Of a stretch of 64,000 nucleotides of DNA, positions 24,070 through 37,500 are shown piece after piece. The notes under the pieces were generated by a model. That model saw only the letters and a program-made list of their open reading frames with translations, did no database searches and was not told where the DNA came from. Every line of letters starts with the position of its first letter. Position 1 is the stretch's first letter. The position numbers were made by a program, and so were the translations under genes. This DNA is from Cardinalis cardinalis (taxonomy: Eukaryota; Chordata; Aves; Passeriformes; Cardinalidae), in contig JACDOX010000109.1 in the NCBI GenBank assembly GCA_014549065.1, positions 1,757,317 through 1,821,316 of the forward strand, given 5' to 3'.

Positions 24070-24230
24070 GGTCATTGAGTCATAGGAGAGATGAGGCTGG
24101 AAAGGGCCTCAAAATATCCTGTGGTCCAGCCTGTCATGGCAAAGGGGGGAGAGAAAAGCCCCTCAAGCCCCTGCCCAGCTGGAGCACGAGAACCTCCAGT
24201 GATGGTGTCTCCCTGTCCCTGGGGCAAGGT
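24070..24230 (-). mobile_element. Old CR1 3'-end fragment
   Basis: The plus strand reads GAGTCATAGGAGAGATGAGG, then CTGGAAAGGGCCTCAAAATA and GTGGTCCAGCCTGTCATGG. This follows the reverse complement of the CR1 end (a CATAG...GGTTGGAAGGGACCT-type start followed by a CCAGTCCAACC-type segment). It is diverged, with indels, and its right boundary is uncertain. Confidence 0.6.
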
Positions 24231-27200
24231 GAGCTCTCTTGTGAGGTGCTATGTGAGCAGTGCATGTGCTTCCTCTTTAGCAGGACTGCAGGCTTCTGAG
24301 GGCTTGCTTGTCCTCCCCTTCCCAAGGCTTTGTTCCCAGATGTGCAGCTGTTTTGAACCCGAGGCAGGTCCATAGCAGCAGGTAGAGTGGCTGCCTCTTT
24401 CTCCTTTCATTGCCTCTGAATATCTGTTCAGCCATATCCATGTTTCCAGAGACCCTTTACATTTTCCTTCAGCTCTTTTCTGATGCCAAGGTGATGCCTG
24501 GGGTTATTTTATCCACGTGTGCAGCATCCTGTGTTTATCTGTAGCATTTTAGGGTGCATCCTTAGAGATTCAGCTCTCTGCANGGCACAGATAGCAGGCA
24601 ACTCATGCATTTCCTTGGCTTGTAATGAGAGACAAATAGAGGCACAGAGTGCTTCAAGGATAAATAGATAAATAGTAATAAGTTGCCTTGACACTTCCAT
24701 CTCTGCACTTAATGGAAGGCACTGAGAGCTGGATGGGCAAATGCTATTGGAAATATTTCTATCAATGTAGAAGNGGGGCAAAACAGCACCAGATAGGAAG
24801 GGCAGCACTCAATGCTCACTTTTTCCAGGAATGTGNAAGTGCCCAGGCTTCCTGGGAGGACACTCAGTCTGAGAGAACACCATTATCTGACTCTGTGTAC
24901 AAAGTAAAGATGGTTTTCTCAACTTACTTTGCTCTGGAAATTGCAGGGCNCCTGCTTCAATGGAGTGCACAGGCCTGAAATGAGTTCCCTGCTTCTCTGC
25001 TCTGCCTCNTCCATGTTGCCAGGGTGGAAGTGGGAGTTGGGAAGCTGGAAGCCTGGAACTGGGATGGCAAGGGAAGGCTCTCCATGGGGATTTGCTCACT
25101 GTAAAAGGAAGGATCAAAGGTTGGAGGCAGAACGCTGAACTTCAGGCATCGCTCCAAATCATATTTTGGTTTGGAGATACTGCTGGAGTTGAGTTCAGGC
25201 CAAGNTGTCCAGAGAGCCTTCTTACATCCATCCTTCCACCTCTGCATGGCTGAGGCAAGAAGTGGGAGTCATCTGTGTGGNTGCTTCCTTTCACTATTCG
25301 TGGTGCTTACCACCCTGAGCTGGCTTGCTGGGTACAGTCTGCACTCTGCTTTGGCTTGGGAGTAGCACAGGCAAGAGAGTCTAGAAGGAATGTTGATGGG
25401 AAATATGCACAGAAATAATTTAGGATGGCTCATCAATTTATGACCCAAAGTGTTTTAAGATGTGTTCAGCAAGCTTAACATGAAACAATTAAAGTAAGAT
25501 CAGGATGGCAGCATGAAAGTGCATTGAACAGATTTAAGTGTACTTTCCTTCAGGGATAAAAACCCCAAATATGGGGTGAAGCCTCTTTCAAGATCCACCA
25601 GTTCCAGAAAACAACAGTATCATTCTAAGCATTCAGAGATTTGACTTGAGGGTTTTTTTGAATGTTGGGAGGTTTTCTGCCTTGCCTTTGCTGTGTAAGT
25701 AAGGTGTGTGGTGGTGAACCTCATTTGAAGTCGCTTGGTAAGTGTGCAGCCCAGNGATGTCTTTATTGGGTGCTTGAGTGATGTCTGTCCCCTGCTCTCC
25801 CTCTCTGCCCCAGTTCCTTAGGGCAGAAATCACTTCTGCAATTCACTCTAATGGGACTTTGCCAGTTCAGAGGCAATTGCTGAGGGACAGGTGTAAACTG
25901 GAATTTGTCATGCTGAGTGTTTGATGAACTCAGTTCAGAGACACTTCACTGATTGCAGTGGCTGCTTTCTAACAGTCCCATTTGTAGTGCCATCAAAGCA
26001 ATGCCCTCAGTTTCCTTACACACATGAGACTTAAATTTTCATACGGACTGGACCCTTTTTTCTTTGCTTTTTTTTACAACCACATGTGTTTTGAGGAGTT
26101 CAGGGGACAATTCCTTGTAGGTCTTGAATTGCAGTTTAACTTCAGCCACAAGGAATGTAACAACCTTTCTAAANCTAAATAGTGTTCCTAACCTGCTGTG
26201 CTCATCCTGGGGTGTGTTTGAGCTCAGTACTGGACTCTTGCTCCAATGCATATTTAGAATTCCTTTTGCTGCCCCTACAGAAGTAACCAACTTGCTGTGG
26301 ACCTTTGTATGTGTTACAAATGACAAAACTGACTAAAAGTGAAACTATTAAAATCACAAACGAAATAATCTGCCTGCATCTTCAGCAGTGTTTTTAGTTA
26401 GTTTTGAAAACAAGGGGAATAAATCAAATATAACAAAATGTGCTGTGCCTGGATTTTGCAAGTGACAGCTTTTGACAGCTGGACTGCTCTCTGCCCAAGA
26501 GGAAATTCAGCTGTACATAAACATGGGAAATAAAATTACTTCTTGGAGGCCTTGGTTATTGAACAGTCTATGTTGGCTGAAACTTGGCAGCATCAGCCTG
26601 TTCACCTCATTTATGGAAACAAGATCTGTCATTGTACTATATGAAAAATGAGCTCTCTTTCTGGAATCATCTCCATTAATTACCAGGTTAAAGATCAGAT
26701 TTCCCTGCTGAAATGAATTTGGACTTTGATAATAACTTTAAATGAGCAGTTCCATGGTCTTGTATTGACTTTTCTTGTCAAAACACTGCTCCTTNAAGCA
26801 TTGCTGTTATTGCAGTAAAGTGAAGGAAAAAAAATGCTAAAAAAAGGGCATAGAAATTGTGCAAGGCATGGTGGCAGGTTGAGATTTGAATTGTTGTACA
26901 TCTTTTGGAAGGAGTGGAAATGCCTGTGTCACTCTCTGCCACCAGTTCCTTCCATGATGTGCCTGGGAGCCTGGAAAACACATTCCTGTTTCTTTCCTTT
27001 GGGGTGAACCAGCCAGGGCCATGGAGGCAATAGGAACAGCCAGACCTTCAGGTTGCTCTTCCACCCTCTGGCCCAAGAGTGGGTGAGCAGCCAGGAGGCT
27101 CCTGTGGGAATAAACTGTGGGTTATAAATGCCCTGTGAAGAGGGAGCACCTTGTATCCTGCCTCTCCTTGAAACCCCAGAGAACTGGGCTCCTTGCCAGG

Positions 27201-29930
27201 TTTAAAAAGGTAATCAGGCTGAGCATTGGAAATCAGATGTTTTCCTGAGTGAGTTTGGATTCTGAATTTTATTTTTAAATCNAGCACTGTTGACTTTGAG
27301 TCTGTTACACAAGGACACAAAGGAGAAGGGAACATTAAAAAATACTTGAGATTTATTCTATAAGTTCTGAGCTGTCAAGTTTCTGCAGGCCACTTGTCAG
27401 GCACTTTCCAGCTGTAAAATAAGTGTTACTGAAAATATCTCAAGATCACTGTACAATTTAGTCAGCTTTGAATGTCAGATCATACAATGGAGCACATGTG
27501 CATTTTTAGAAGAAGAGAACTGGTAAAATTAGCCTGTTTCAGCTGAGATACTGCTTGGNGAGATGCTTGCTTTGAGTTGCCATTGCCTCAGGTGTGTGGC
27601 AGGGGGGATGGAGCTGCAGGAGGAGAAAGGGCTCTGGTCCCTTCTGGCACTGAACAATTCAGCACTGATAAAAAGCATTCTCTAAAAGATAAGAGAACAT
27701 TTCTACACTCCTGAGGGTTTTACTGTGCACTTGAATCTTTCTTTTTCATTAGGAAAGAGTATTATTGATTAGTAATGACATGGCCACTTAGCATTTTTAA
27801 GGTAGGTACATATTATGTTCTTTCACTAGTTGTGATTCTGTGGGCACCATAATAGTTCAGCTCTCATTGTTCTTGAAACCTCTATAGGAAATTATTTTAA
27901 AAAGCTTCAGGTCAGAGTAACTTTATTTCAACACTTGAAAAACGATGTTCTTGTGTTTTGTTTTATTGACATCCAAGTTCTCAAAGCATCCTGTGGAAGT
28001 TCATAATTTCTTAAAAGCAGTTTTCTCCAAAANCTGTGATCAGTTTTTGGGTAAATGTAATGGCACCTTTACTGAATGGCATTTAGACCCCACATTTTCT
28101 GAAAACTAGAAACTCTTTGGAAGAAGCAATGAGGTTTTTACTGCTTCTCTCCTGCAAATGGATGGCACAATTCATCCCAGATTGCTCCANGTCATCCAAT
28201 TTTCATTGTTACTAAAGACAAATAGTCGCCATTCCCTTTGTGGGGTGTTCTGAGATGAGCAATCTGGGGCTGATAGTCATGCTGAGCTCATGGGGGAAAA
28301 GAGAAATATCCACTCCAGTGAAATGCCATGTGCAGATGTTGAAATGAAAGGAGTGCTGAAAAATGCCAATTCTTTCTTTTTAACCTACTCTTTGCATGTT
28401 CCATCAGTTCTGCTTGATTGGCTGATGAAAACAAGTTCCTGCATGACACACTGTGGATAAGCACTTAAAAATGAATCAAAATTGGGAAGGGGATGTTGCC
28501 TCTGAACATCCAAGGAGAAATGAGAGCCAGCAATGCAAATCTGTCCTGTCAGAGGCCTTGGTGATGAGACAATAGGTCTTTTCAGTAGATCACATTATCT
28601 TCAGAGGGGTGGTGGGACTTAGGAAGCTCTATTTTAACTGTGGATATATTAATTGATGTGCACAAAGCAGTCACTTAAATGGGTATAGCAAAGTATCTTT
28701 TTTGACAAAACAAAATGCATAAATACTTGTTTTTAATTAAGGCATTTGATCCCAATTCCATGCTGCCAAGACTGCCATGTGATTTAGGAAAAGGACTCAA
28801 ATGGTGTAGGAGAAACAAACCCCCTGCATACATGGGAGTGTGTTTTATTTAATTATTTGGATATTTGGTGCTCTTGCAGATTTATGTGGGAGAAATAGGA
28901 GAATGAATTTNCATGTTCTACAAATCTCAAGAACCNGAGAGAAAGANNAGCCAGGAGTGGAGCATGAGGATAATGCAGACAGGAGGGGTCAGGGTCAGAT
29001 CAGACTCAGAATTGTGTTTTNAAAATAGGAAATAGATTCTGGAGGCTTTTGTTCCTGCCTTCTGTTTGTGCAGCCACAAACACCAGTTTAAATGCTCAGC
29101 AATTGCTACATTAGTGTGAGTTTCCAAGGATTTTAATGTTTGGTATATNACTGGCAAACTGTGGGTCACACTTGCAGCTCTGCTAAATTTGCCATAGCCC
29201 TGCCAGTGTTTTAAATTGTGAATATTTAGGTGAACTGCAGTCTGCTAAGATTGAAGTTTTTAAAGCTTTGAACTTGTAATCAATTAGACCTACAAAAGAA
29301 AAAGGTTGTGGAATTATTACAGACTGGGGCTCAAAAATGGGGTTTTGTTGGGTTTTTTTTTGGTTCAAGCAGAGATAAGGATGAACTTCNTAAAGTTTAA
29401 AAAATCCTTTATAGGAAATGTACAGGCCCAAACTATAATGATTGAAATGATTTGAAGGTCAGTAAATTAGGCCTATCTTCACAAGGGAAGCTGAGATTTG
29501 ATAAAAGCATTTCATCCCTAGATGATATTTCAGCTATCAATTGTCATCCAAGGGCCTCAAAGTCATCTCTCCCTGCTCTTTTACATAATCAAAGGTGTGC
29601 AGTGCAACTTTCTCTTGTATTTTNATTTTAGGCTAGTAGTGATCATGTTTCAGGCATCCAGTGCTTATTCAGAAACTAACATTTCTGCCAGAAAGTCTCC
29701 CTGAAAGGTCTCAGTTCAAGATCTGGCTTTGCCTTGGAAAATTTCCATTGTGGTGGATTTTCTCCTGGCTCATGAGTCCCAGCAGCTCTGTCACTTCTGG
29801 ACAGTGACANTACTCAGGGTTACATGTTTTTGTGACAGTATGGATTTCTTTAACTGTTTGGCCACTGCAGTTGGAGTTGGACTGTCATAGCTAAATATAG
29901 GAGACAGTTGATTCCATAAATATGAATTAC

Positions 29931-29974
29931 AATTAGAATTCTTTGAGCACTAGAGTGCTCCAAGAATTCTAATT
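29931..29974. repeat. Near-perfect 44-bp inverted repeat with a 2-base loop
   Basis: ATTAGAATTCTTTGAGCACT (29932-29951) is followed by AG and then AGTGCTCCAAGAATTCTAAT (29954-29973). The arms pair at 19 of 20 positions, and one more A-T pair closes the outside. The loop is too short for a normal pre-miRNA, so this is more likely a cruciform or a palindromic remnant. Confidence 0.9.
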
Positions 29975-30902
29975 CTTTGAATTTGAGAACTATACAAGAT
30001 TAATTAGANAAAAGATTAATTAGGGAAAAAAGGTCAGTTGGAGAACAATACAAGAATTCAATGGATGTTTGTGCAGCTGTGAGCAGGTGAGACACAAAGA
30101 AATGCAGCTCAGCTTTGGCCCTAAATGCTCAGAGCAGTGCAGGTTGAAAGAACTGAGGGCAAGGCAGCTCTGTGTGCATGGCAGGGAGAGAGGCCACTGA
30201 AAGATGCTTTTATTGGGAGCTTCCCAGAAGGAAAACCTGCTCCTGGTGTGTGTGTGTGCACGGAGCAAACCCCAAGGACAAGGAGTGGTTCAAGCAGGCC
30301 AAGAAAACAACAAAGGGAATTAGCACTGGAAGCAGGCTGGCAGAATGATGGATAGCAACCCAGTTAGTCACTCCATGGAAAACTTTATTTGGCTCTCATG
30401 TAGTCTTGAGCCTCAAAGAAGAACCACAGTGTTCCCTTGGGAGATTATTTTAAGATCCCAAGGAATGTATGTGCTGTTCCTCAGTATTGAGGAGCACCAT
30501 GTGCTCACCCACCCTGGGTTCTGTAATTTAGGAGTGAAAATGCAGAGCATCCCCTGGATGCAGAGCTGCTGCTGCTCTGTGGGGAGAGAAGAAGGAAAAA
30601 GTGTCTTGTTTCCACAGCCACAGAAAGTTGTTTTCCCTCAGGATCCATCTTGCAGAACACTGCAGCCTTTGGATCTCTCACTTATTTTACAGTCGTGAGC
30701 TCTCTGCCACTAGAAAAGGGAATAGAGATCACATTTGGCATAATGCCACTTAGAGGAAATTGTTTTAGCTGCTAAATAGAAATTNCATTCAAATTAATTG
30801 TAAAACTGGCTTCAAGGTTAATTTTCAAACAGATTTCTTGAGGCTTACTTTTAAAAAGTGGGGATTTTGTGGATTTTGTTGTTTTAGAAATAAAATGCTC
30901 CC

Positions 30903-30948
30903 ATCAATCAAACCAAATCAAACCAAATCCAACCCAAATCAAACCAAA
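30903..30948 (+). repeat. Short (AAACCAAATC)n-like simple repeat
   Basis: The plus strand alternates AATCAAACC, AAATCAAACC, AAATCCAACCC and AAATCAAACC. It is a short imperfect low-complexity repeat with no other feature. Confidence 0.8.
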
Positions 30949-33133
30949 ATGAGGTTTCAAGTGCAGCTGTATGTAATGTTGGCATTTGGGCATGACTATC
31001 CNGACATTTATGATATATGAAATGTCCCTTTCTTGTGCAATACACTTTCAACAACAACAGCTAAATTAATTATGCCAACANTAGTTTGCTATAGCATACC
31101 AAAACCATAGATTATTGTGGAAATGATGCAAAAAATAAAGTATTTCCTCAGAAACATCCAGACAAGTATTTTCATCTTGCAGGAGTCAAATGAGAAGCAG
31201 AAGCAAGCATTAAGTGTNCCTCTGAGCCATACATGCTGTAAGCCTTGTTTTACCTTCAAATACACCTGATTCCCCCCAAAAGGAGCAGCAAAACTTTCAG
31301 ACCCCACAAAGTGAAGAACTTCACTTTTGGGAGTTTGCTCTTAAGTTAAAATCTGGCAAAGGTGCACATTGTTTCTTCTGCAGATTCAATAAGTGAATCT
31401 AAGCCTGTGCCCTCCCCAGCAAGGGAGGTTTCCCAAGTNTGTGGTGGTTCATTAGTGGCTGTATTTCTAATTTGTGCACTCCTCAGTGCAGTGTGTGACA
31501 GAGATCCATGGATGGGATGATTCCAGGACAGCTGTGCTCATTGCCAGGTGCTGAATCAACTCCCCACTCTGCATTTCAGTAGGTGAGGGCTCTCTGTGCA
31601 GGACAGATACCCAGTGGAGACAGACTGTTCTAATTTTTGAGATCATGAAAGCCTTTTGACACTTGCTCTATTAATTTTCCACTAAGGACAGGGAGTCCTT
31701 AAAATAACTGTTTAGCTAACCTCTGTATGGAAGGGCTCTGCCTGCCACTGCTAAAATTGGAACCACTCATTGTGCTAATGGATTTTGGCTCCCCTCTGCA
31801 GCTTCACCTTTATCNCTTAAGCATAGATGTTACTGTTTGAACACTGGTTTTCTGAGTAAAAAAGATAAAATGCACATTTTAAATTAATCCTTCTTATCCT
31901 CTTTGCTGCCCTCTTCCCTTACAATTTCCTCTTGGAAGCTCAGGACTGCTGAATGNCAGTGCAGTTGCTCTTTGAGGTCCTGTCAGCTGAACCATCACCA
32001 GCACAGAGGCTTGGCCTGGCTTTTCCAGCACACCTGTCCCCAGGCTGGGGCATGTTTTAGTTTGGCTTCTCTGAGTCTTCACTCTCAGGACACAATTATT
32101 AATATTAATTCATTAACCCAGCTCACAGAGTCCTCTATTGTGAATTGCAGAGAGGTGCATGGGCTCAAAGCTTTGTGCTGTCAGTGTTTTACCAATTATT
32201 TCCCTGTGTCAGGTATTTTATCCTATTTTGGTTTTTCCACTCCACNAGTTGAAGAGCTCAGTGTGAAGGCTCAGGGCTGTTTTAGTGGATGAAGTTNATC
32301 ACTTGGTGGTTCAAGCCTTCATGCCTGATACATCCAGCTTCAAAGATGTATTTACTTCTCAGCCTCANATCCTAAAATCCCAACTGAAGCATTAGCAGCA
32401 GATTTCAAAGTAATTTCCTGACTACCTTGGAGGGGACAAAAATCAGCTGCAGCTGTATACAAGGAGGGTGAGCTGAATATTGGAATTGTTGTGCATCTGC
32501 ATGTAATTAATTTTCACTTGATTTTAGATCTCCAAGTTTTTAAAAAGCAAAAAGATCACCCTTTAGTAATGTTTTATAGAATTGTTTGTCTTGCACATGT
32601 CTTTGTGAGGGGGAGAACAAGTGTTCTAGAACAATCTATTCTGTGAGGAGCCTGTATGAAGCCANCCTAGCATGACACTATTTATGGACTGCTCTCAAGC
32701 CAAGTTAGGTAAAATACAGAGGATGAATATTTAGTGTTTGAATTAATGGTCATCTCAACTTTATTTTAACAACTTCCATTTGGAATGGAAAAAAAATTTT
32801 TTTTCTCCAAGTTCTCTACTTTGAAGGTGCTCTCACACTAATATTAGGTCTGAAAACAAAACTGCAAATGTTTTTTCCACCCTTTTTAATGAGCCTTTAG
32901 TGCAAGCAATCCTGTAAGAAGTGTTGCTGGNTCTGTCTACGTTGAGGCCCCATTTTTTCACTTCTCNTATGTCACTCTGGAGTTTTTCTTCNACACCTGG
33001 TAGTGCTTGGACAATCAACACATGGCTGCTGCCTGCTGGATTTCAAAGGGTTGATGTGACTCTTCTGGGCCTGTTTGTAGGAGCACTTGACTGGTTTTTA
33101 CATGGTGCTTATGTATTGCACTGTGATGTATAA

Positions 33134-33187
33134 TACATAAAATAGGTGTAATACATAAAATAGGTGTAGTACATAAAATAGGTGCAA
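33134..33187 (+). repeat. 18-bp tandem repeat, three copies
   Basis: TACATAAAATAGGTGTAA, TACATAAAATAGGTGTAG and TACATAAAATAGGTGCAA occur head to tail at 33134, 33152 and 33170. An AT-rich tail follows (to about 33260). Confidence 0.9.
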
Positions 33188-34519
33188 TATATATAGTGTA
33201 ATAATAAATATAATGGGTATTGTGCTATGTGTTATTACAACATATAGCTATAATATGTATTGCACCTGGCCCATCCCTAGATGTGGCATCCAGCCTGCAG
33301 CTTCTGTGATGCTCTCCACTGTTCTTCCTTTTCATTGTGCTTTTCCAGCTCTTCTGAGATAAAAGAGCACTGAACATCCACTGTTCTTCCTGGAGCAGAA
33401 ATCATTTGGAAAGGTTGCAAGGAAACTGCCTNAATGTGGGAGCAGGAGAAAAATTACTGTTGGCACTGAGTGAAGAACTGCTTGACTTGTCTTGTGCAGA
33501 ATGTGTTTTGAGAAACTCTGTGTTAGAAAGGCAAGCAGGAATGNCCCCATTGTAGTGCTGCTCATCCTGAAAAGCTCTGCTTTGGGCCAGGCAGAGCAGC
33601 TCTTTGAGAGGCTGATGGAAAGATGGCTTTCTTTAGAGTAGAAATGTTCCTGCCTGCAGCTCAGATGGTTGATGGAGTGGATGTCGTGTTTTGACTGCAA
33701 ATCACAATAAATTTCAGCTGGAAACAAACCCAGCTCCATGGGTTTGTTGTGATAGGGAATAAATTTTAATTCTCCAGCTGGATGTACTAAGATGCTATGA
33801 GTAGCAACTGAGCTACTATTTGATTCTTGAAGCTTAAAATCCCAATTAAGAGGTAACATGCCCTTGCCCCCTGGGGANCTATGCCTGTCTGTACTGGGTG
33901 CTTTTTAGTTTTCTTGCTTTATTTGCTGAGACATTTAGGAAATGTGTGTAAATATAAAGCTGTCACNGAGTTATTAAATCTGAATATCAAGGTGCAGTGT
34001 GGGCTGATGGCTGGCAGGGGAACCAGGAGCTGCAGGCTCTGGGCATTCCCTGTCAGCCAGACCCTGTCCCCTTGCCTCTGAGGACATCAGGGGACAGGCC
34101 ATGGTCAGCTGGGCCGCCAGTCTGTGGACCAGGGCTTGGACCAAGGGGCTCCACAGCCAGGAATGGGCATGGCTGTGTGAACAGCTGAGGCAGGCCCCAG
34201 GCAGGGCATGGGGCTGACAGCCTCCCTTGGCAGGCAGCTGGGGCAGGAAGGGAGATCCCCTCCCCAAGGTAACTTAGCAGAGCTCTTGAGGCAGCTCCTG
34301 GCTTCATTCAGAGCTGATCAGCCTTTGGAAGTTGAGGGAGATGCTCTAGGCCCTGCCATCGAGGATCTGTGTAAATAGGCAGAAAAGGAACAGCAAGAAG
34401 ATCCCTGGGGTGCCATTGAGTTGGCTCCCTGCACCTTGTGCAGAGCAGTCACTAATCCAGTTAGTGCAGGGCTGCAGAACTGTGCTTTGCTGGCATTTAC
34501 TGTACACAAGTCACTGATG

Positions 34520-34559
34520 TAGTTGCACTAATGAGCTGCTTAGTTCATTAGTGCAGCTA
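34520..34559. repeat. Short stem-loop (15-bp stem, 10-base loop)
   Basis: TAGTTGCACTAATGA (34520-34534) and TCATTAGTGCAGCTA (34545-34559) are complementary with one G-T wobble. They are separated by GCTGCTTAGT. Too short for a typical pre-miRNA; it may be chance or a small regulatory palindrome. Confidence 0.75.
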
Positions 34560-37500
34560 AACACATTAATTAGCTGCCCAGCCGATGGCAGCAGCTCCCG
34601 TGGCCTGGGTTGGCTCCCGGGATGGCAATCCTGTTTCTTCAGGTGTTGTCACAGGGTCAGAGTGGCTGTGAGCAGGGTGGGAGGATGAGGATGGGCTGGA
34701 GTTAGCACACCTGGCTGCAGGTGTGNGGTGGGCTGAATGCTCACTGAGTGGGGCTGAGCTGGAGCCTGGCTGCATTTTACCCACACTTCCCACCATATCA
34801 AGGCTATTCTGTGTTTGTAGGCCACACAATGGTTTGACAAGCATGTTCTCAGGCAGTGCATCCCAAAGTGCACAGCTTTGTGAATCAGAGTGCCACGGGG
34901 TTTGTCAGTGAGGTCTCTGCTGCCTCTCACACAGGAGGATATTGCGGGCAACCCTTGGCAGTGGCAGGAGAAGCAACTGCTTTGTGACATGAGGACGTGT
35001 GAAATGGGACTGAATCACTTGGGTTTGTGCTACTGCAGTGCCCATGGGCCCTGTTTGGGCACTGGAGCTGTGCTCTGCCAGGCACTGCCCAAGCACAGCA
35101 GAGCCCCAGATCCAGGTGCTCAAAAACCTCCCTGTGCTGGGTTGGAAAACGCACCAATAAAAGTCTGTGTGCAAGGAAGAGCCTCCTGCATTANTGCATA
35201 GAGATCAGCTCAGAGTGCTGTAAAGCATTCAAATTGGCTGCAAACCTGGCCTACCTCAATTGAAATCAAAGCTGTCACAGCAAGGTTGATCTTGTTAAAA
35301 TCAGTGCTTTATTCTACTGTCCAACCTCTATGTTGCAGTCAGCAAGTCTGCAAAAAATATTTAGGGAATCAGTCTTTGCTGAGTAAGCCTTAAGAAAGCA
35401 GCACAGTTGTTTTAGATGTTATTTATTAAATATGGCTTAATTAAAAACTGGTTTAGCTGAGTTTGGAGCCTGAAACAATTCCCATTAATTCCTTTGAGAA
35501 TATTTTATTCCATTTTATTAGCAATTAAATCTTGCCCTTAACCCTTTGGAGACTGCCAACAAATTGCATATTTGGGGAAAGCAGCTTAGTTTTCATTGGT
35601 CAGCTGTCTGGAGACTGCAAATGTTCCAAGGATTTAAATTGATACTTCTTTATTTTTGCCACTGGGCAAAGTCGTCTGCCAAGTTTTCACCAGATGCCTG
35701 CTAAGCTGGGATTTACAAACAGTTCTGAAGCAGGGATCAGGGCAACCTGAGTGACTCAGCTGCTCCTCTTAGCCCTCATTTGGGCTGAGATGCAAGCTGT
35801 AAGCAAATTAAAGCATTATTTGGTAGCATTCCCTGGAAACAGNGAGCCTCCAAGGCGTTCTCACAGCTGACAAGAGGCACATCTCAAAGGAGCTGTGTGG
35901 CTGGCATGGCCTGGCAGCTTTGGGAGTGCTCAGAGAAGNTGAGGAGCAGAGTCATGAGGGATTAGTTGGCTTTGTGGCACCAACAGTGCCCAATTAGGCT
36001 GCAGTGCCGTGGCAGAGGTGCTGCTCCTGGCTTGGAAGGTGCTCTGGGCTCTTGGGGTGCCACCTGGGCTGAGCCTTCCCCTCTGGGCACGGCACAGCCT
36101 GGAGAGGTGCTCGCTTTGCAACAGGCTCAGGGCGCCCTGCAAGGAGCTTCAGNCCAGCCGAAGTTTAGGAAGAGGAAAAAGTGAGGAAGACGAGGCTGAA
36201 GAATCCCTGCTCTTGAGGCTGGCCACTCTGAGGCTGAGCATGTAGGGGCTCTTAACTGCAGCTGCAAACCCAAGGGAGCGGGGGAATTCAGGAGGTGCCG
36301 AGGTTCCTTTCCAGCCCATTTCTCCTGACAGGGCAGCAAAGGGCAGGTGTGTGGGAGGTAAGGATGGGAGGAGCATTCCTGTGTCCTGTTCTTCCTTTCC
36401 AGCACTCAGAATGCCTGAAATTCATGAGGTACCTCTGCCACTGCAGCCCAACAAGAGCTTTCTGTGGCTCTGTGCTGTTCTTCCCTAGTGGTGTGAATGA
36501 GGGTCCTGGAGAACTCATGGGAAGTTCTCAGAGCTAGAACAAAGTCAAGAAAATCTACCCCCAAAATTTCCTGCTGGTGACAGCTGCCCAAGAAGAGGAA
36601 ATTTAAGTTGGTAGAGGAAATATTGCTCCCGTGTGGCTCCTCAAAAGTTTATGGTCTCAATTTAGAAGCAGAGTCCCTCCCAGCAGCCAGAGCCCTCACT
36701 GTCTGCAGTCATAAACAGGACTTACTGTGCATGATGGAGGCACCAGATTTTCTTGTGTTATCATGCAAGTGAAATACAAGCAGAGCTTCTTCCAAGGCTN
36801 TGCTTCCTTTCTTCCAGGGTTGTTATTTTTTTATTGGCCTTGATAGTGCAGGGAGCTTACTGCTAGAGACTTCTTCCCACAAACATTTGTGTTCCTGTTG
36901 CAAATGCATTCTGCTGTGTTTTGTCTTGTTTGCTGCTCTTCCACTGAGTTGTCTGAATTTTAAATATTAATAGCAGCTTCCTTCAAAGCTGTCTCTCCAT
37001 GTGACCACTGTGGAGATGTTAATTCTTGACAAATAACAAGATACAACAATAGCTGTATCAGAAAGGAAATCCTTTTGATAAGAGCTGGAGGTGTGACTGG
37101 TAACCAGCAAATTGAGACTGTGAGAGTGTGTCTAACTCAGTCTGGCCCTTTATTTAATCCTGGGCAGTTTAATTCCCTTCGTCCTTTCTTTTTGCTCCTT
37201 GCAAGTGTGGGGATAATGCCCAATCATGTGCTAACTTGTGAACTCCTATAAGGTTCCCAAGCTGTGCTGTTATATAGTGTTGAAGTAGAACTTCTATAAT
37301 CAGCACAGCATTATTACTCCTGTTATTAACTCTTTTTGCACTTTCTCTAAGCTGAATGANAGCAAATTTAGTTTTGCTGCATGTGAGCCTTTCACAATTC
37401 ATATTCATTTATAATGCATAATTCATATATTAAAGAAACAACTTTTATTACNGTGCTAAGTGCAAGCAAAGATAGGGGAGAACAAAGATACATATTTCAC

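Noticed and set aside
33332..33859. A 175-codon minus-strand frame
   Set aside because: No recognisable family and no exon signals; treated as chance.
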